From positions 2,108,001 through 2,172,000 of the forward strand of contig OY760143.1 of NCBI GenBank assembly GCA_963663245.1: a stretch of 64,000 nucleotides of DNA, written 5' to 3'. The notes beneath the pieces are model-generated. The model ran no database searches and was not told where the DNA came from. It worked only from the letters and a program-made list of their open reading frames with translations. A program made the position numbers and the translations under genes. This DNA is from JAFGVL01 sp963663245. GTDB taxonomy: Bacteria; Bacteroidota; Bacteroidia; Bacteroidales; Paludibacteraceae. Numbering within the stretch: the stretch's first letter is position 1; each line of letters starts with the position of its first letter. This document shows positions 7,566 to 16,542 of the stretch, one piece after another.

Positions 7566-8762
7566 ATGAACATTAAAAAGACAACAGAAAAAATAATAGA
7601 AGGAATTCTATTTAGTAGTAGTACGGTAACTACGGTTGCCGTACTATTTATTGTTTTTTTTCTCTTTAAATCAGGTGTCAGCCTATTTAATGACAAGCCT
7701 GTAGAAGAGGGCTATACAATTGCTATAAATGCGAATAACCCGGTTGATAATCTATCAGCTAAAAATATCAATGACATTTTCAATGGAGACATTATCAATT
7801 GGCAAGAACTTGGTGGAAAAGACCTTGACATTGAGCTTTTCACCATGGACGAATTAGAAGATAACTTCACAGAAGAAGAATTAGGTGAAGAATATGAAAA
7901 CATCCCACATTGTGTAAGTACCTATATTACTAATAACGGGCAAGTAATTGCTTTCTTTAATGACAAATATTATCCTACTAATTTTAAAGGGAAAAAAGTA
8001 GAGTTAGATGACATTTCTGTATTAGATTTCCTAAAAGGAGAAGAATGGTTTCCTACAACAGAACCTGCTGCTCAATATGGTGTATTCCCTCTCATTATGG
8101 GTACACTTTGGGTTACTTTCTTTGCCATATTATTTGCCATTCCTATTGGCTTAATTTCCGCTATATACATGGCTGAAATAGCCAGTGAAAGAATCAGAAA
8201 ATTATTAAAACCCGTTATAGAATTATTGGCTGGAATACCCTCCGTCGTATTTGGATTCTTTGGACTAGTTGTATTAGTGCCTTTTATTCAAAACTTATTT
8301 AATTTGCCAGTTGGAGAAACGGCCTTAGCAGGAAGTATAATTTTAGCAATTATGGCTCTTCCAACTATTATTACTATTTCAGAAGATGCCATAAGAACAA
8401 CTCCTATTGCCTTAAAAGAAGCAAGCTTAGCTATGGGAGCTTCTCATTGGCAAACATTAATAAGGATAGTAATACCCTATGCCAGCTCAGGCATTATGGC
8501 TGCTATCATATTGGGCATAGGCAGAGCTGTAGGTGAAACTATGGCTGTATTAATGGTAACTGGAAATGCAGGACTAATTCCTCACTCATTATTGGAACCT
8601 GTTAGAACTATCCCAGCTACTATTGCCGCAGAATTAGGAGAAGCTCCTTTTGGAGGAACTCATTTTAAAGCTCTATTTGCATTAGGAATAATTTTATTTC
8701 TTATCACTTTTACTTTTAATACTCTTGTAGATGTGATAAAAAAACGTCAGCTAAAAAGCTAA
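7566..8762 (+). CDS. pstC: Phosphate ABC transporter permease PstC with periplasmic insertion
   Basis: A 398-residue inner-membrane permease, longer than the roughly 320 residues of E. coli PstC. After the first membrane segment (about 20-36) there is a hydrophilic stretch at about 45-165 before the permease helices resume. Part of it (IFNGDIINWQELGG, 71-84) closely resembles PstS residues 127-140 (IFTGKITNWKGVGG). The permease part has a standard EAA-type loop (KEASLAMGASHWQT). It pairs with PstA to form the channel; the insert might contact PstS or sense phosphate, which is inference. Confidence 0.93.
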   Translation: MNIKKTTEKIIEGILFSSSTVTTVAVLFIVFFLFKSGVSLFNDKPVEEGYTIAINANNPVDNLSAKNINDIFNGDIINWQELGGKDLDIELFTMDELEDNFTEEELGEEYENIPHCVSTYITNNGQVIAFFNDKYYPTNFKGKKVELDDISVLDFLKGEEWFPTTEPAAQYGVFPLIMGTLWVTFFAILFAIPIGLISAIYMAEIASERIRKLLKPVIELLAGIPSVVFGFFGLVVLVPFIQNLFNLPVGETALAGSIILAIMALPTIITISEDAIRTTPIALKEASLAMGASHWQTLIRIVIPYASSGIMAAIILGIGRAVGETMAVLMVTGNAGLIPHSLLEPVRTIPATIAAELGEAPFGGTHFKALFALGIILFLITFTFNTLVDVIKKRQLKS

Positions 8763-8767
8763 ACAAT

Positions 8768-9637
8768 ATGTTCAAATCTAAAACATATAAGTCTAAACAA
8801 ATTAATCAATTAATAGCATTTAACCTATTTAGATTAGTAAGCTACTCAATTGTAGCTATCTTATTTCTTATATTAGGGTTTATTGCTGTAAGAGGAGTTT
8901 CTGCAATTAGCTGGGAATTTCTCACAGAAATGCCTACTGATGGTATGACAGGTGGTGGAATTTTACCAGCAATTGTAGGAACCTTATGTTTAGTTATAGG
9001 AAGTATAATATTTGCGTTTCCGATAGGAGTACTTTCTGCCATATATATCAACGAATATTTAAAAGAATCGTGGTTTAAAACCTTAATTCGCTCAATGACT
9101 AATAACTTAGCAGGTGTACCATCTATTGTTTTTGGTTTATTTGGAATGGCATTATTTGTACATGAATTGAGTTTTGGTGATTCCATAATTGCAGGATCTC
9201 TTACGCTTGGAATAATGGTACTTCCAATAATTATTAGAACCACTGAAGAAGCTTTAAAGGCTGTAGATGATTCATTCAGAATTGGTAGTTATGCTCTAGG
9301 AGCAAGTAAACTTCAAACGATAAGCAAAGTTGTATTGCCTATTTGCTACCCAAACATCATTACTGGTTTAATTCTATCAATTAGCCGAGTTTCAGGAGAA
9401 ACTGCTCCTATCCTATTTACCGTAGCTGCCTATTTCTTGCCTCGCTTACCAAGTAGCATTTTTGATCAAGTAATGGCTTTACCTTATCATCTATATGTAT
9501 TAACTACTAGTGGTACAGATATAGAAAAATCAAGACCAATGGCATATGGTACTGCTTTAGTACTTATTATCATTGTACTAATAGTAAATCTATTTGCTAA
9601 TATGCTTCGCAAAAAATATAACAAACGATTAAAATAA
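8768..9637 (+). CDS. pstA: Phosphate ABC transporter permease PstA
   Basis: A 289-residue inner-membrane permease, normal length for PstA. Membrane segments are visible at about 20-42, 72-93, and several more to the C-terminus; the cytoplasmic EAA-type loop (SYALGASKLQTISKV) that docks on PstB is present. It starts 5 nt after pstC and ends 1 nt before pstB, so the permeases and ATPase are made together. Confidence 0.95.
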   Translation: MFKSKTYKSKQINQLIAFNLFRLVSYSIVAILFLILGFIAVRGVSAISWEFLTEMPTDGMTGGGILPAIVGTLCLVIGSIIFAFPIGVLSAIYINEYLKESWFKTLIRSMTNNLAGVPSIVFGLFGMALFVHELSFGDSIIAGSLTLGIMVLPIIIRTTEEALKAVDDSFRIGSYALGASKLQTISKVVLPICYPNIITGLILSISRVSGETAPILFTVAAYFLPRLPSSIFDQVMALPYHLYVLTTSGTDIEKSRPMAYGTALVLIIIVLIVNLFANMLRKKYNKRLK

Positions 9638-9638
9638 T

Positions 9639-10397
9639 ATGTCAAAAGTTCAAGTAGAATCGAAAGATTTCAATTTATATTATGGCGATTTTCAAGCTCT
9701 AAAAAACATCAATTTTAAAGCAGAAGAAAATACAATCACGGCCTTCATTGGTCCTTCTGGCTGTGGAAAATCTACCCTATTACGTTCATTTAATAGAATG
9801 AATGACTTAATAGATGGCGTTCGCACGACAGGGGAAACTAATATTGAAGGAATAAGTGTGTACGACAAATCTGTTGACATCGACGAATTGCGCAAAAAAG
9901 TGGGTATGGTTTTTCAAAAGCCCAATCCATTTCCAAAATCAATTTATGAAAATGTAGCTTATGGTTTACGGGTAAATGGCATAAAAGACAAAAATTACAT
10001 TGAAGAGAAAGTTGTAAACTCCCTAGAGCAAGCTGCATTATGGGGTGAAGTAAAAGATAATTTAAAGAAATCTGCTTTAGCTTTATCTGGCGGGCAACAA
10101 CAACGTTTATGTATAGCACGGGCTTTAGCAATTGAACCCTCTATTATTCTTATGGATGAACCAGCTTCAGCTCTAGACCCAATATCTACATCAAAAATTG
10201 AAGACTTAATTTATGAGTTAAAAAATAACTATACGATTATTATTGTTACTCACAACATGCAGCAAGCAGGTCGTATTAGCGACAGAACTGCTTTCTTTTA
10301 CATGGGGGATTTAATTGAATGTGATGACACAAAAACCATTTTTACGAATCCAAAAGATATACAAACACAGAATTATATAACAGGTCGTTTTGGATAA
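9639..10397 (+). CDS. pstB: Phosphate ABC transporter ATPase PstB
   Basis: A 252-residue ATPase that powers phosphate import. Walker A GPSGCGKST at 38-46, ABC signature LSGGQQQR at 149-156 and Walker B ILMDEP at about 170-175 are intact, followed by the H-loop THN. PstB-typical KPNPFPKSIYENV is at 94-106. It is the last of the four transporter genes; a REP-like palindrome separates it from phoU. Confidence 0.97.
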   Translation: MSKVQVESKDFNLYYGDFQALKNINFKAEENTITAFIGPSGCGKSTLLRSFNRMNDLIDGVRTTGETNIEGISVYDKSVDIDELRKKVGMVFQKPNPFPKSIYENVAYGLRVNGIKDKNYIEEKVVNSLEQAALWGEVKDNLKKSALALSGGQQQRLCIARALAIEPSIILMDEPASALDPISTSKIEDLIYELKNNYTIIIVTHNMQQAGRISDRTAFFYMGDLIECDDTKTIFTNPKDIQTQNYITGRFG

Positions 10398-10411
10398 AAA
10401 CACCTATATAA

Positions 10412-10440
10412 GTAAAGACGGAGCGCACTCCGTCTCTAAC
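10412..10440. repeat. REP-like palindrome between pstB and phoU
   Basis: A 29-nt inverted repeat with outer GTAAAGACGG and its complement CCGTCTCTAAC around a short centre. The same outer frame (GT.AGACG...CGTCT.TAC) recurs with a different inner stem at 63380-63408. Such short GC-richer palindromes between genes are typical REP elements. Inside an operon it could also trim expression of phoU relative to pstB. Confidence 0.6.
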
Positions 10441-10460
10441 ATTAAATAACATATAACACT

Positions 10461-11135
10461 ATGTCACAACTAAACACCGAACTTAATCAATTAAAAACTG
10501 ATGTTATTGAAATGTGGGAATTAGTAATCCATCAAATGGAACGTGCTAAAACCTCAATTGAAACATTTGACAAAGACATGGTCAACGAAATTACGGCCAA
10601 TGAAAAACGTGTTGATGCTTTTGAATTAATGCTAGATATGGATTGTGAAAATATCTTGGCATTGTTTAACCCACTTGCAAATGATTTACGTTTTGTATTA
10701 GCTGTTATAAAAATTAACTATAACCTAGAACGTATTGGTGATTATGCTCAAAGCATAGCTTCTTATGTAAAAATAGTAAAAGAACCTTTTACTAAAGAAG
10801 TGCTACATGAAACACATATTACAGCTATGTTTGAAGTAGCAATAGATATGTTAAAATCTACCTTAGAAGCTTTTGACAATGAACTAAACCAAAAAGCGAT
10901 TAGCGTATTTGCAAAAGATGAATATCTTGACCAGGTCAATAAAGAAGCAAATCATGTTATTGGAGCCTTAATTAAAAAAGACTCTAAAAATATTGAAGAT
11001 ACACTTCAGTTGCTATCCTATATCAGAAAGTTAGAACGTGTTGGCGACCAAACAGTAAACATTGCTGAAGAGATTATCTTTTATTTGGATGCTAAAATTC
11101 TTAAACACAAAAAAGGAAAAGAAAAAAAAATCTAA
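10461..11135 (+). CDS. phoU: Phosphate signalling protein PhoU
   Basis: A 224-residue cytoplasmic all-helical protein with the two PhoU repeats (about 15-100 and 120-205), each with an ERIGDYA/ERVGDQT-type motif that forms part of the metal-binding site. In characterised systems PhoU couples the Pst transporter to the PhoR kinase and keeps the regulon off when phosphate is plentiful. It closes the pst unit and is followed by a strong terminator hairpin. Confidence 0.96.
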   Translation: MSQLNTELNQLKTDVIEMWELVIHQMERAKTSIETFDKDMVNEITANEKRVDAFELMLDMDCENILALFNPLANDLRFVLAVIKINYNLERIGDYAQSIASYVKIVKEPFTKEVLHETHITAMFEVAIDMLKSTLEAFDNELNQKAISVFAKDEYLDQVNKEANHVIGALIKKDSKNIEDTLQLLSYIRKLERVGDQTVNIAEEIIFYLDAKILKHKKGKEKKI

Positions 11136-11167
11136 AACGGCGTAACACTTATTAAGGTTCAACTACA

Positions 11168-11210
11168 AAAGCGAGGTCCTATGTAATAAATATACATAGG
11201 ACCTCGCTTT
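11168..11210 (+). terminator. Terminator of the pst-phoU operon
   Basis: Perfect 18-bp stem (11168-11185 with 11193-11210) with a 7-nt loop, ending in TTT. It lies 33 nt after the phoU stop and just before the next Pho-box promoter, so it separates the importer operon from the receptor operon. Confidence 0.85.
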
Positions 11211-11230
11211 CTTAATAAGATTGAAACATT

Positions 11231-11309
11231 TGTAATAAATGTGTCATTAAAACGGCTATTTATTGTAACAATTCTATCTCATCACTGAAACAAGATGCCT
11301 CTATGTTTG
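11231..11309 (+). promoter_or_regulatory. Pho-box promoter of the TonB-dependent receptor
   Basis: In an 11-bp register: TGTAAT at 11231, TGTCAT at 11242, a degenerate position at 11253, TGTAAC at 11264, TATCTC at 11275 and TGAAAC at 11286. The exact -7 consensus TATGTTTG is at 11302-11309, again 16 nt from the start of the last box. It is more degenerate than the pstS box but keeps the same register and geometry. Confidence 0.65.
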
Positions 11310-11331
11310 CATTATCAAATAACAACAGATA

Positions 11332-14085
11332 ATGATACATAAATATAGATTAAAGAAACCAAGCTTAAAACAGTTATTTATAGGGATTTTGCTTCGTATA
11401 AGTATATTTTCTCTTGCCCAAGGGACTGTACGTGGTGTAATAACAGACTCTAAAACAAACGAAACCTTAATTGGGGCAACTCTTTTAATTCAAGGAACAA
11501 CAAAAGGAGCTAGCACAAACATTGATGGTGCATATTCTATAGGTAATATCCCTTCTGGCACACACACACTTATTGTACAAAGTATGGGATATAATAAAAG
11601 ACTTATTCCAAATATTGAAGTAGTAGAAGGCAAAGATACTCACTTAGATATTACAATGTCCGAAGCAAGCATTGCTTTACAAGGTGTTGTGGTTATTGCA
11701 AAAAGAAATCTAGAAAGTGAAAATATTTTACTAATGGCTCAAAAAGAATCTGTCGTAGCCAAACAAGCTGTAGGTGCTAAGGAGATGTCTCGTAAAGGAA
11801 TAAGTGATGCAGAAGCAGCTGTTGCTCAGATTTCAGGAATATCAAAACAAGAAGGCGTAAAAAATGTTTTTGTTCGTGGACTAGGCGATAGATACAACTC
11901 TACATCGCTTAACGGGTTCCCGATTCCTTCTGAAGACCCTGAATACAAGAATATATCGTTGGACTTTTTTGGTTCTGACATAATAAAAAACATCGGTGTA
12001 AGTAAAGTATTTAGCAGTGATAATTACCATGATGTTGGTGGAGCTGGCATCGATGTATCTTCAAAAGAATTACTTGACGAAAAAGAGTTTAGCATTAATC
12101 TATCTGGCGGATTAAATACACGTACACTTGGATCTGATTTTCTTCAAACGGATGGCGTTAACTATTGGGGTATTGCCAACACAACACAACCTGGAGATCA
12201 ATTTAAAACGCTTTATAATTACTCTAACAGCCTTAACCCTAAAGCTATAAGTTTACCTTTAAACTACAGCTATGGATTTTCAGGAGGGAAGAAATACAAA
12301 ATTGGCGAAGACGCCAATCCACTCACATTCTTTGTAGTTGCTAACTATAGTACCAGTTCTTCCTATACACAAGAATCAGTTTTAAAATCTATTACAGATG
12401 GGAGAATTTCGTCTGATTTAGATGGAAAGAAATCTTCTCAGAACATCAACCAGTTAGTGTTGGGGAATATTAATTACATGTCTGAAAAACATGAAATTAG
12501 CTATAATTTCTTACTGCTTCACGACAATACTCAATCTGTGGGAGAATATATTGGCGAGGGTAATGATTTAGAGTTACTAGATAATTATGATGGATATATT
12601 CTGAGACAACAAATCAATGATAATTTATTAATAACAAATCAATTATTATCCAAATTTGAATTAACTAAAAAACTAGAACTTAAAGCTGGAGTATCGTACA
12701 ATAGAGTAAAAGGATCTGAACCTGATAGACGTATCAATAAACTAACAGGGAAATATGCTCCTTTGTATAAACCACTGAAACCAGAACATGCATGTATTAG
12801 AACTAATTCTGAATTAATAGAAGATGATTACAATACTAAATTTAAACTCTCTTATAAACTTAATGAGAAATTTAAAGAAGATTTATCATCTATTCATATT
12901 GGTTACAATGGTCGCTATATATTCGACAGGTTTAATGCTACCGAATATATCTACAACTCATCTTTTCCTAATGGGCAAACTTTAGACACTCTATCATTGG
13001 ACCTTTGGTACAATCAATCTAATTATGACAATGGTCTTTTTCAGATTTCAGGAGGAAATAACAATGGTAGAAGAAATAGTGAATATACCGTTTCAAAACT
13101 ACTTCACTCTGGTTTTGCAAGTATTGATTATCAATTTAATCCTAAGTTAACACTTAATGCAGGACTTGGAGTTGACAACCCATATATAAAAGTAAAGTTT
13201 AACATAAAAGATGGGCAGAAGAAACACGACCCCCTACAACAGCCTTTAGACAGTATTTATTTCTTACCTAGTTTAAACTTAAAATATAGTTTAAACGACA
13301 AGCATGCACTACGTGTTGGTTTAAGTCAAACGTACACATTACCTCAATCAAAAGAAATTTCACCTTATTTATATGAAGGGATATCATTCAGTAGTCAAGG
13401 TAATCCAGACATCGTTCCTTCTGATAATTATAATCTTGATATAAAGTGGGACTATTACATCAGCGTATCAGAACTTCTTTCTGTAACTACCTTCTATAAA
13501 TTCATACAAAATCCAATTGCGCGCACATATACTGGTAGTGCTGCAGGATTCTTTACTTATGAAAATGTAAGTGAACAAGCTATTGTTGGTGGTTTAGAAT
13601 TAGAAGTACGCAAAAATATTTTCAACCAAACAAATAGTAACATACAGAAGGAGAATAAATTAAGTGCTGGTATTAATGCATCTTACATTTATTCGTCAAC
13701 ACAAATATATGATGAGAGTAAGAAAGTAAATATTGAAACACAGTTAGAAGGAGCTGCTCCTTGGTTATTTAACTTCGATCTTTCATACAACTATTCTCAC
13801 AAAGAAAAATCATTCACGAACTCATTAGTATTAAGCTATTTTAGCGACAGAGTTTACACGATTGGAAAATTTGGATTTGAAAATGTAATAGAAAAAGGAA
13901 CTCCAACTTTAAGCTTTGTATCTACATCAAAAATCAACAAGCATCTTAGCGTAAAATTAAAAGCAAAAAACATACTAGATCCGAAGTACACTTACACAAG
14001 AGAAACAAGTACAGGAGAAAAACAAGCGCTCAATACATACTATAAAGGAATGAACTTAAGCCTTGGTATCTCCTATAAATTCTAG
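11332..14085 (+). CDS. TonB-dependent outer-membrane receptor
   Basis: A 917-residue receptor: signal peptide to about residue 30, a CarboxypepD_reg-like beta-sandwich at about 33-112, a plug domain at about 140-245 (FVRGLGDRYNSTSLNG near 179-194), then a long beta-barrel ending in SLGISYKF. It lacks an evident SusC signature and is followed by a beta-helix lipoprotein rather than a SusD. A Pho-box promoter suggests import of a phosphorus source or a related compound across the outer membrane using TonB energy. The ligand is unknown. Confidence 0.88.
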   Translation: MIHKYRLKKPSLKQLFIGILLRISIFSLAQGTVRGVITDSKTNETLIGATLLIQGTTKGASTNIDGAYSIGNIPSGTHTLIVQSMGYNKRLIPNIEVVEGKDTHLDITMSEASIALQGVVVIAKRNLESENILLMAQKESVVAKQAVGAKEMSRKGISDAEAAVAQISGISKQEGVKNVFVRGLGDRYNSTSLNGFPIPSEDPEYKNISLDFFGSDIIKNIGVSKVFSSDNYHDVGGAGIDVSSKELLDEKEFSINLSGGLNTRTLGSDFLQTDGVNYWGIANTTQPGDQFKTLYNYSNSLNPKAISLPLNYSYGFSGGKKYKIGEDANPLTFFVVANYSTSSSYTQESVLKSITDGRISSDLDGKKSSQNINQLVLGNINYMSEKHEISYNFLLLHDNTQSVGEYIGEGNDLELLDNYDGYILRQQINDNLLITNQLLSKFELTKKLELKAGVSYNRVKGSEPDRRINKLTGKYAPLYKPLKPEHACIRTNSELIEDDYNTKFKLSYKLNEKFKEDLSSIHIGYNGRYIFDRFNATEYIYNSSFPNGQTLDTLSLDLWYNQSNYDNGLFQISGGNNNGRRNSEYTVSKLLHSGFASIDYQFNPKLTLNAGLGVDNPYIKVKFNIKDGQKKHDPLQQPLDSIYFLPSLNLKYSLNDKHALRVGLSQTYTLPQSKEISPYLYEGISFSSQGNPDIVPSDNYNLDIKWDYYISVSELLSVTTFYKFIQNPIARTYTGSAAGFFTYENVSEQAIVGGLELEVRKNIFNQTNSNIQKENKLSAGINASYIYSSTQIYDESKKVNIETQLEGAAPWLFNFDLSYNYSHKEKSFTNSLVLSYFSDRVYTIGKFGFENVIEKGTPTLSFVSTSKINKHLSVKLKAKNILDPKYTYTRETSTGEKQALNTYYKGMNLSLGISYKF

Positions 14086-14147
14086 AAACAAATCAATTTA
14101 TAAAAACAACAACTAATTATTTAAATTAATCACTAAATTTTAAAATC

Positions 14148-15341
14148 ATGAAAAAGTCAATTTTCTCAATTTTCTTATTAACAATCAGTTTTGGAGTATT
14201 ATTTACTTCATGTAAAGAAGACGATCCTGTTATTGAAAATGCAGCAACAGGTGTACACGCTCTTATCGAACAAGGTTATCTATCTGGGGAGCTTTCAGAT
14301 GCAGCTACTCTTAATGCAGCTACAACTTACAAATTAACTGGAACCTTAGTTATTAAAAGTGGTGGTATTTTGAATATTCCTGCAGGAACAACAATCAAAG
14401 CCTCTGAGGGTTTTGGTAGTTACATTATGGTAGCACAAGGGGGCAAATTAAACGTAAATGGAACAGCTGCTGCTCCTGTACTTATGACAGCAGATGCTGT
14501 TAGTCCTTCTTCAGGTTACTGGGGTGGTATTGTAATTAATGGGAAGGCGCCTATCTCAGGGGCTGCTGCTGGTGCAACAGGCACTTGTGAGTTAGACAAT
14601 AGCTTTACTTATGGTGGAACTGATGCAAACGACAACTCTGGCAGTATTACTTACCTAACTATTGCCTATGCAGGTGCTCGCTCTAGTGCAGATGTTGAGC
14701 ATAACGGTATTACCTTAGATGGAGTTGGTGCTGGGACTACTATCAACAACCTATACATTCTTGAAAGTGCTGATGACGGTATCGAATTCTTCGGTGGTAA
14801 TGTAAATGTAACTAATTTATTAGTTGTAAACTCAGACGATGATATGTTTGATGTTACCCAAGGTTACAGTGGAACAATTACTAACTGCTACGGAATTTGG
14901 GAAGCTGGATATTCAAGTACTGAAGGAGATCCACGTGGTGTAGAATCAGATGGAAACTTAGATGGAAAAACGCCAGGAGATATTAATCAATCTGACTTCA
15001 CAATTACAAATATGACTATCGACAACAAAGTAGCGTATGATGCAGCAGGTGCTGAAACAGCAGGCACATTAATGCACGATGCTATTAAAGTACGTCGTGG
15101 AGCAAAAGCTACCATTACAAATGCTCTTGTAAAAGGCGATGGAACTGTTAAAGATTTTATTGACTGTACAGACAGCAAAGGAGATGCTGCTGTAGGCACC
15201 TCTATCAATGCAACTAACGGTTTAACAAATGCTATCCTTGGCTCTTCTAAAGGAGGAGTTAACAATGCAACTATTACTGATTCTAGCAACTCTGGATGTG
15301 TTTCTACTGAATTCTCTTGGGCTGGATATACTGGTTTCTAA
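14148..15341 (+). CDS. Surface lipoprotein with right-handed beta-helix repeats
   Basis: A 397-residue predicted lipoprotein with lipobox ending at Cys22 (LFTSC). The body is Gly/Thr/Ala/Asn-rich with regularly spaced beta strands, as in parallel beta-helix proteins. It begins 62 nt after the receptor with no terminator or promoter seen between, so it is probably co-transcribed and phosphate-regulated. It may be the surface-exposed partner of the receptor in place of a SusD. No catalytic motif is evident. Such proteins are sometimes labelled as transporters in databases, which the sequence here does not support. Confidence 0.7.
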   Translation: MKKSIFSIFLLTISFGVLFTSCKEDDPVIENAATGVHALIEQGYLSGELSDAATLNAATTYKLTGTLVIKSGGILNIPAGTTIKASEGFGSYIMVAQGGKLNVNGTAAAPVLMTADAVSPSSGYWGGIVINGKAPISGAAAGATGTCELDNSFTYGGTDANDNSGSITYLTIAYAGARSSADVEHNGITLDGVGAGTTINNLYILESADDGIEFFGGNVNVTNLLVVNSDDDMFDVTQGYSGTITNCYGIWEAGYSSTEGDPRGVESDGNLDGKTPGDINQSDFTITNMTIDNKVAYDAAGAETAGTLMHDAIKVRRGAKATITNALVKGDGTVKDFIDCTDSKGDAAVGTSINATNGLTNAILGSSKGGVNNATITDSSNSGCVSTEFSWAGYTGF

Positions 15342-15366
15342 TTTTGAATAAAACTAGAATTTCATA

Positions 15367-15411
15367 AAACCAGAAAGCATTTCAATAATGTTTTGGAATG
15401 CCTTCTGGTTT
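15367..15411. terminator. Terminator hairpin after the beta-helix lipoprotein
   Basis: Arms AAACCAGAA (from 15367) and TTCTGGTTT (to 15411) pair with a further GCATT/AATGC segment inside after one mismatch. It lies 26 nt after the stop codon and likely ends the receptor-lipoprotein transcript. Confidence 0.65.
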
Positions 15412-15551
15412 AAAATTTCACATAATGTATCAACTGCTAGAATATTAGACTTAAAAAAATCTAGCAGAATTGTATCTAAGAGAATAGAAATTGAATACTT
15501 AACACTCTAACGAATTATTCTCAGTTTACATTTCAAAAAAAGTATACAGCT

Positions 15552-16043
15552 ATGAAAAAAATCAAATTACTTCTACTATTAATAATTGTATCTACACTAT
15601 TAATAGTTGCTCAAAAAAAATCAATTGACATTGTTGAAACTGGCGGTGTTTATTTCACTGACATATCACAAACAAAACTCTATACTGGTGACTATCGTGA
15701 ATATTTTGATAATGGAGATTTAAAGGTAGAAATCAGCTTAAATAATGGAAAACCAGAAGGACCATATATTGTATATTACGAAAATGGAAAACCTCATGAA
15801 ATACGAGCTTATAAGAAAGGACTACGACATGGCGTTTGGCGCACCTATAATACAATTGGAATATTAATAGCTCAAGCTGAATACTGGAATAATGCAAAAC
15901 ATGGAAAGTGGTTGGTATGGGATGACAATGGAATTATGCGCTATGAAATGTACTATAACAATAATAATAAATCAGACACTTGGTATATGTGGGATGACAA
16001 GGGTCGATTGATTGCAGAAAAGGAATATGACATAAATTCTTAA
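15552..16043 (+). CDS. Exported MORN-repeat (YwqK-like) protein
   Basis: A 163-residue protein with a signal peptide (to about residue 20, LLIVAQ). It then has four to five MORN/YwqK-type repeats built on Y-x-NG-K-x-G-x-W, at about 45-160. Proteins of this type are often annotated as YwqK-family antitoxins by similarity alone; with a signal peptide and no toxin partner that role is unlikely here. Possibly an envelope scaffold. I see no Pho box upstream. It lies between two phosphate-linked genes. Confidence 0.7.
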   Translation: MKKIKLLLLLIIVSTLLIVAQKKSIDIVETGGVYFTDISQTKLYTGDYREYFDNGDLKVEISLNNGKPEGPYIVYYENGKPHEIRAYKKGLRHGVWRTYNTIGILIAQAEYWNNAKHGKWLVWDDNGIMRYEMYYNNNNKSDTWYMWDDKGRLIAEKEYDINS

Positions 16044-16060
16044 TTTTCTCGTACACCCTT

Positions 16061-16095
16061 TGTAATATTGGTGTAATACACATATGCTTAATTTG
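16061..16095 (+). promoter_or_regulatory. Pho-box promoter of the small exported protein
   Basis: TGTAAT at 16061 and TGTAAT at 16072 are exactly 11 bp apart. The -7-like TTAATTTG is at 16088-16095, 16 nt from the start of the second box, the same geometry as at pstS and the porin. Confidence 0.7.
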
Positions 16096-16128
16096 TAGTG
16101 TATTAAAACAAAAAACAACAGAAGCAAT

Positions 16129-16458
16129 ATGAAAAAAATTATTTTATCTACCCTAATCATCTTTACTAGTCTGTCAATTGTATTCGCTGAAGGAAATTCA
16201 ACAAATGAAATCCAAAAAACAACTACATCAGTAAGTGGACAAGTTATTGACAAAAACACTAATGAAATTTTAGCAGGTGTAGCGGTTATTGCAAATGGCC
16301 AAAAAGTATATACTGATTTTGACGGGAAATTTACTATTTCTAACTTATGTGAAGATAACTGTACAATTACTATTACACAAATCTCTTACGAATCTCAAAA
16401 AGTAGAATTAGATAATGTGAGGTCAAATGAACTAAATATAATGTTATCTAAGCGTTAG
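16129..16458 (+). CDS. Small exported CarboxypepD_reg-like domain protein
   Basis: A 109-residue protein: signal peptide to about residue 21 (VFAEG), then a single carboxypeptidase-regulatory-like beta-sandwich (VSGQVIDKNTNEILAGVAV, TDFDGKFTI), the domain usually found at the N-terminus of TonB-dependent receptors. Here it stands alone with no barrel. Its own Pho box puts it in the predicted phosphate regulon. It may be a periplasmic accessory to a receptor; its role is unknown. Confidence 0.75.
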   Translation: MKKIILSTLIIFTSLSIVFAEGNSTNEIQKTTTSVSGQVIDKNTNEILAGVAVIANGQKVYTDFDGKFTISNLCEDNCTITITQISYESQKVELDNVRSNELNIMLSKR

Positions 16459-16485
16459 ATTAATAATGCTATTTTAGATTTTTTG

Positions 16486-16514
16486 AAGGGAGCTTTTATT
16501 AAGGTCCCTTTTTT
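16486..16514 (+). terminator. Terminator before the response-regulator gene
   Basis: AAGGGA at 16486-16491 pairs with TCCCTT at 16505-16510 and is followed by a run of T. It lies 28 nt after the small exported protein and separates it from the phoB-like promoter. Confidence 0.65.
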
Positions 16515-16542
16515 ATTAGAAAAATTTTTAAATAATCTGTAA

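Noticed and set aside
14987..15289. Minus-strand 100-codon frame inside the beta-helix lipoprotein gene
   Set aside because: It is antisense to a well-supported gene; its open frame follows from the repetitive composition of the plus strand.
15552..16043. Antitoxin of a toxin-antitoxin pair (YwqK label)
   Set aside because: It has a signal peptide, MORN-type repeats and no adjacent toxin-like gene.
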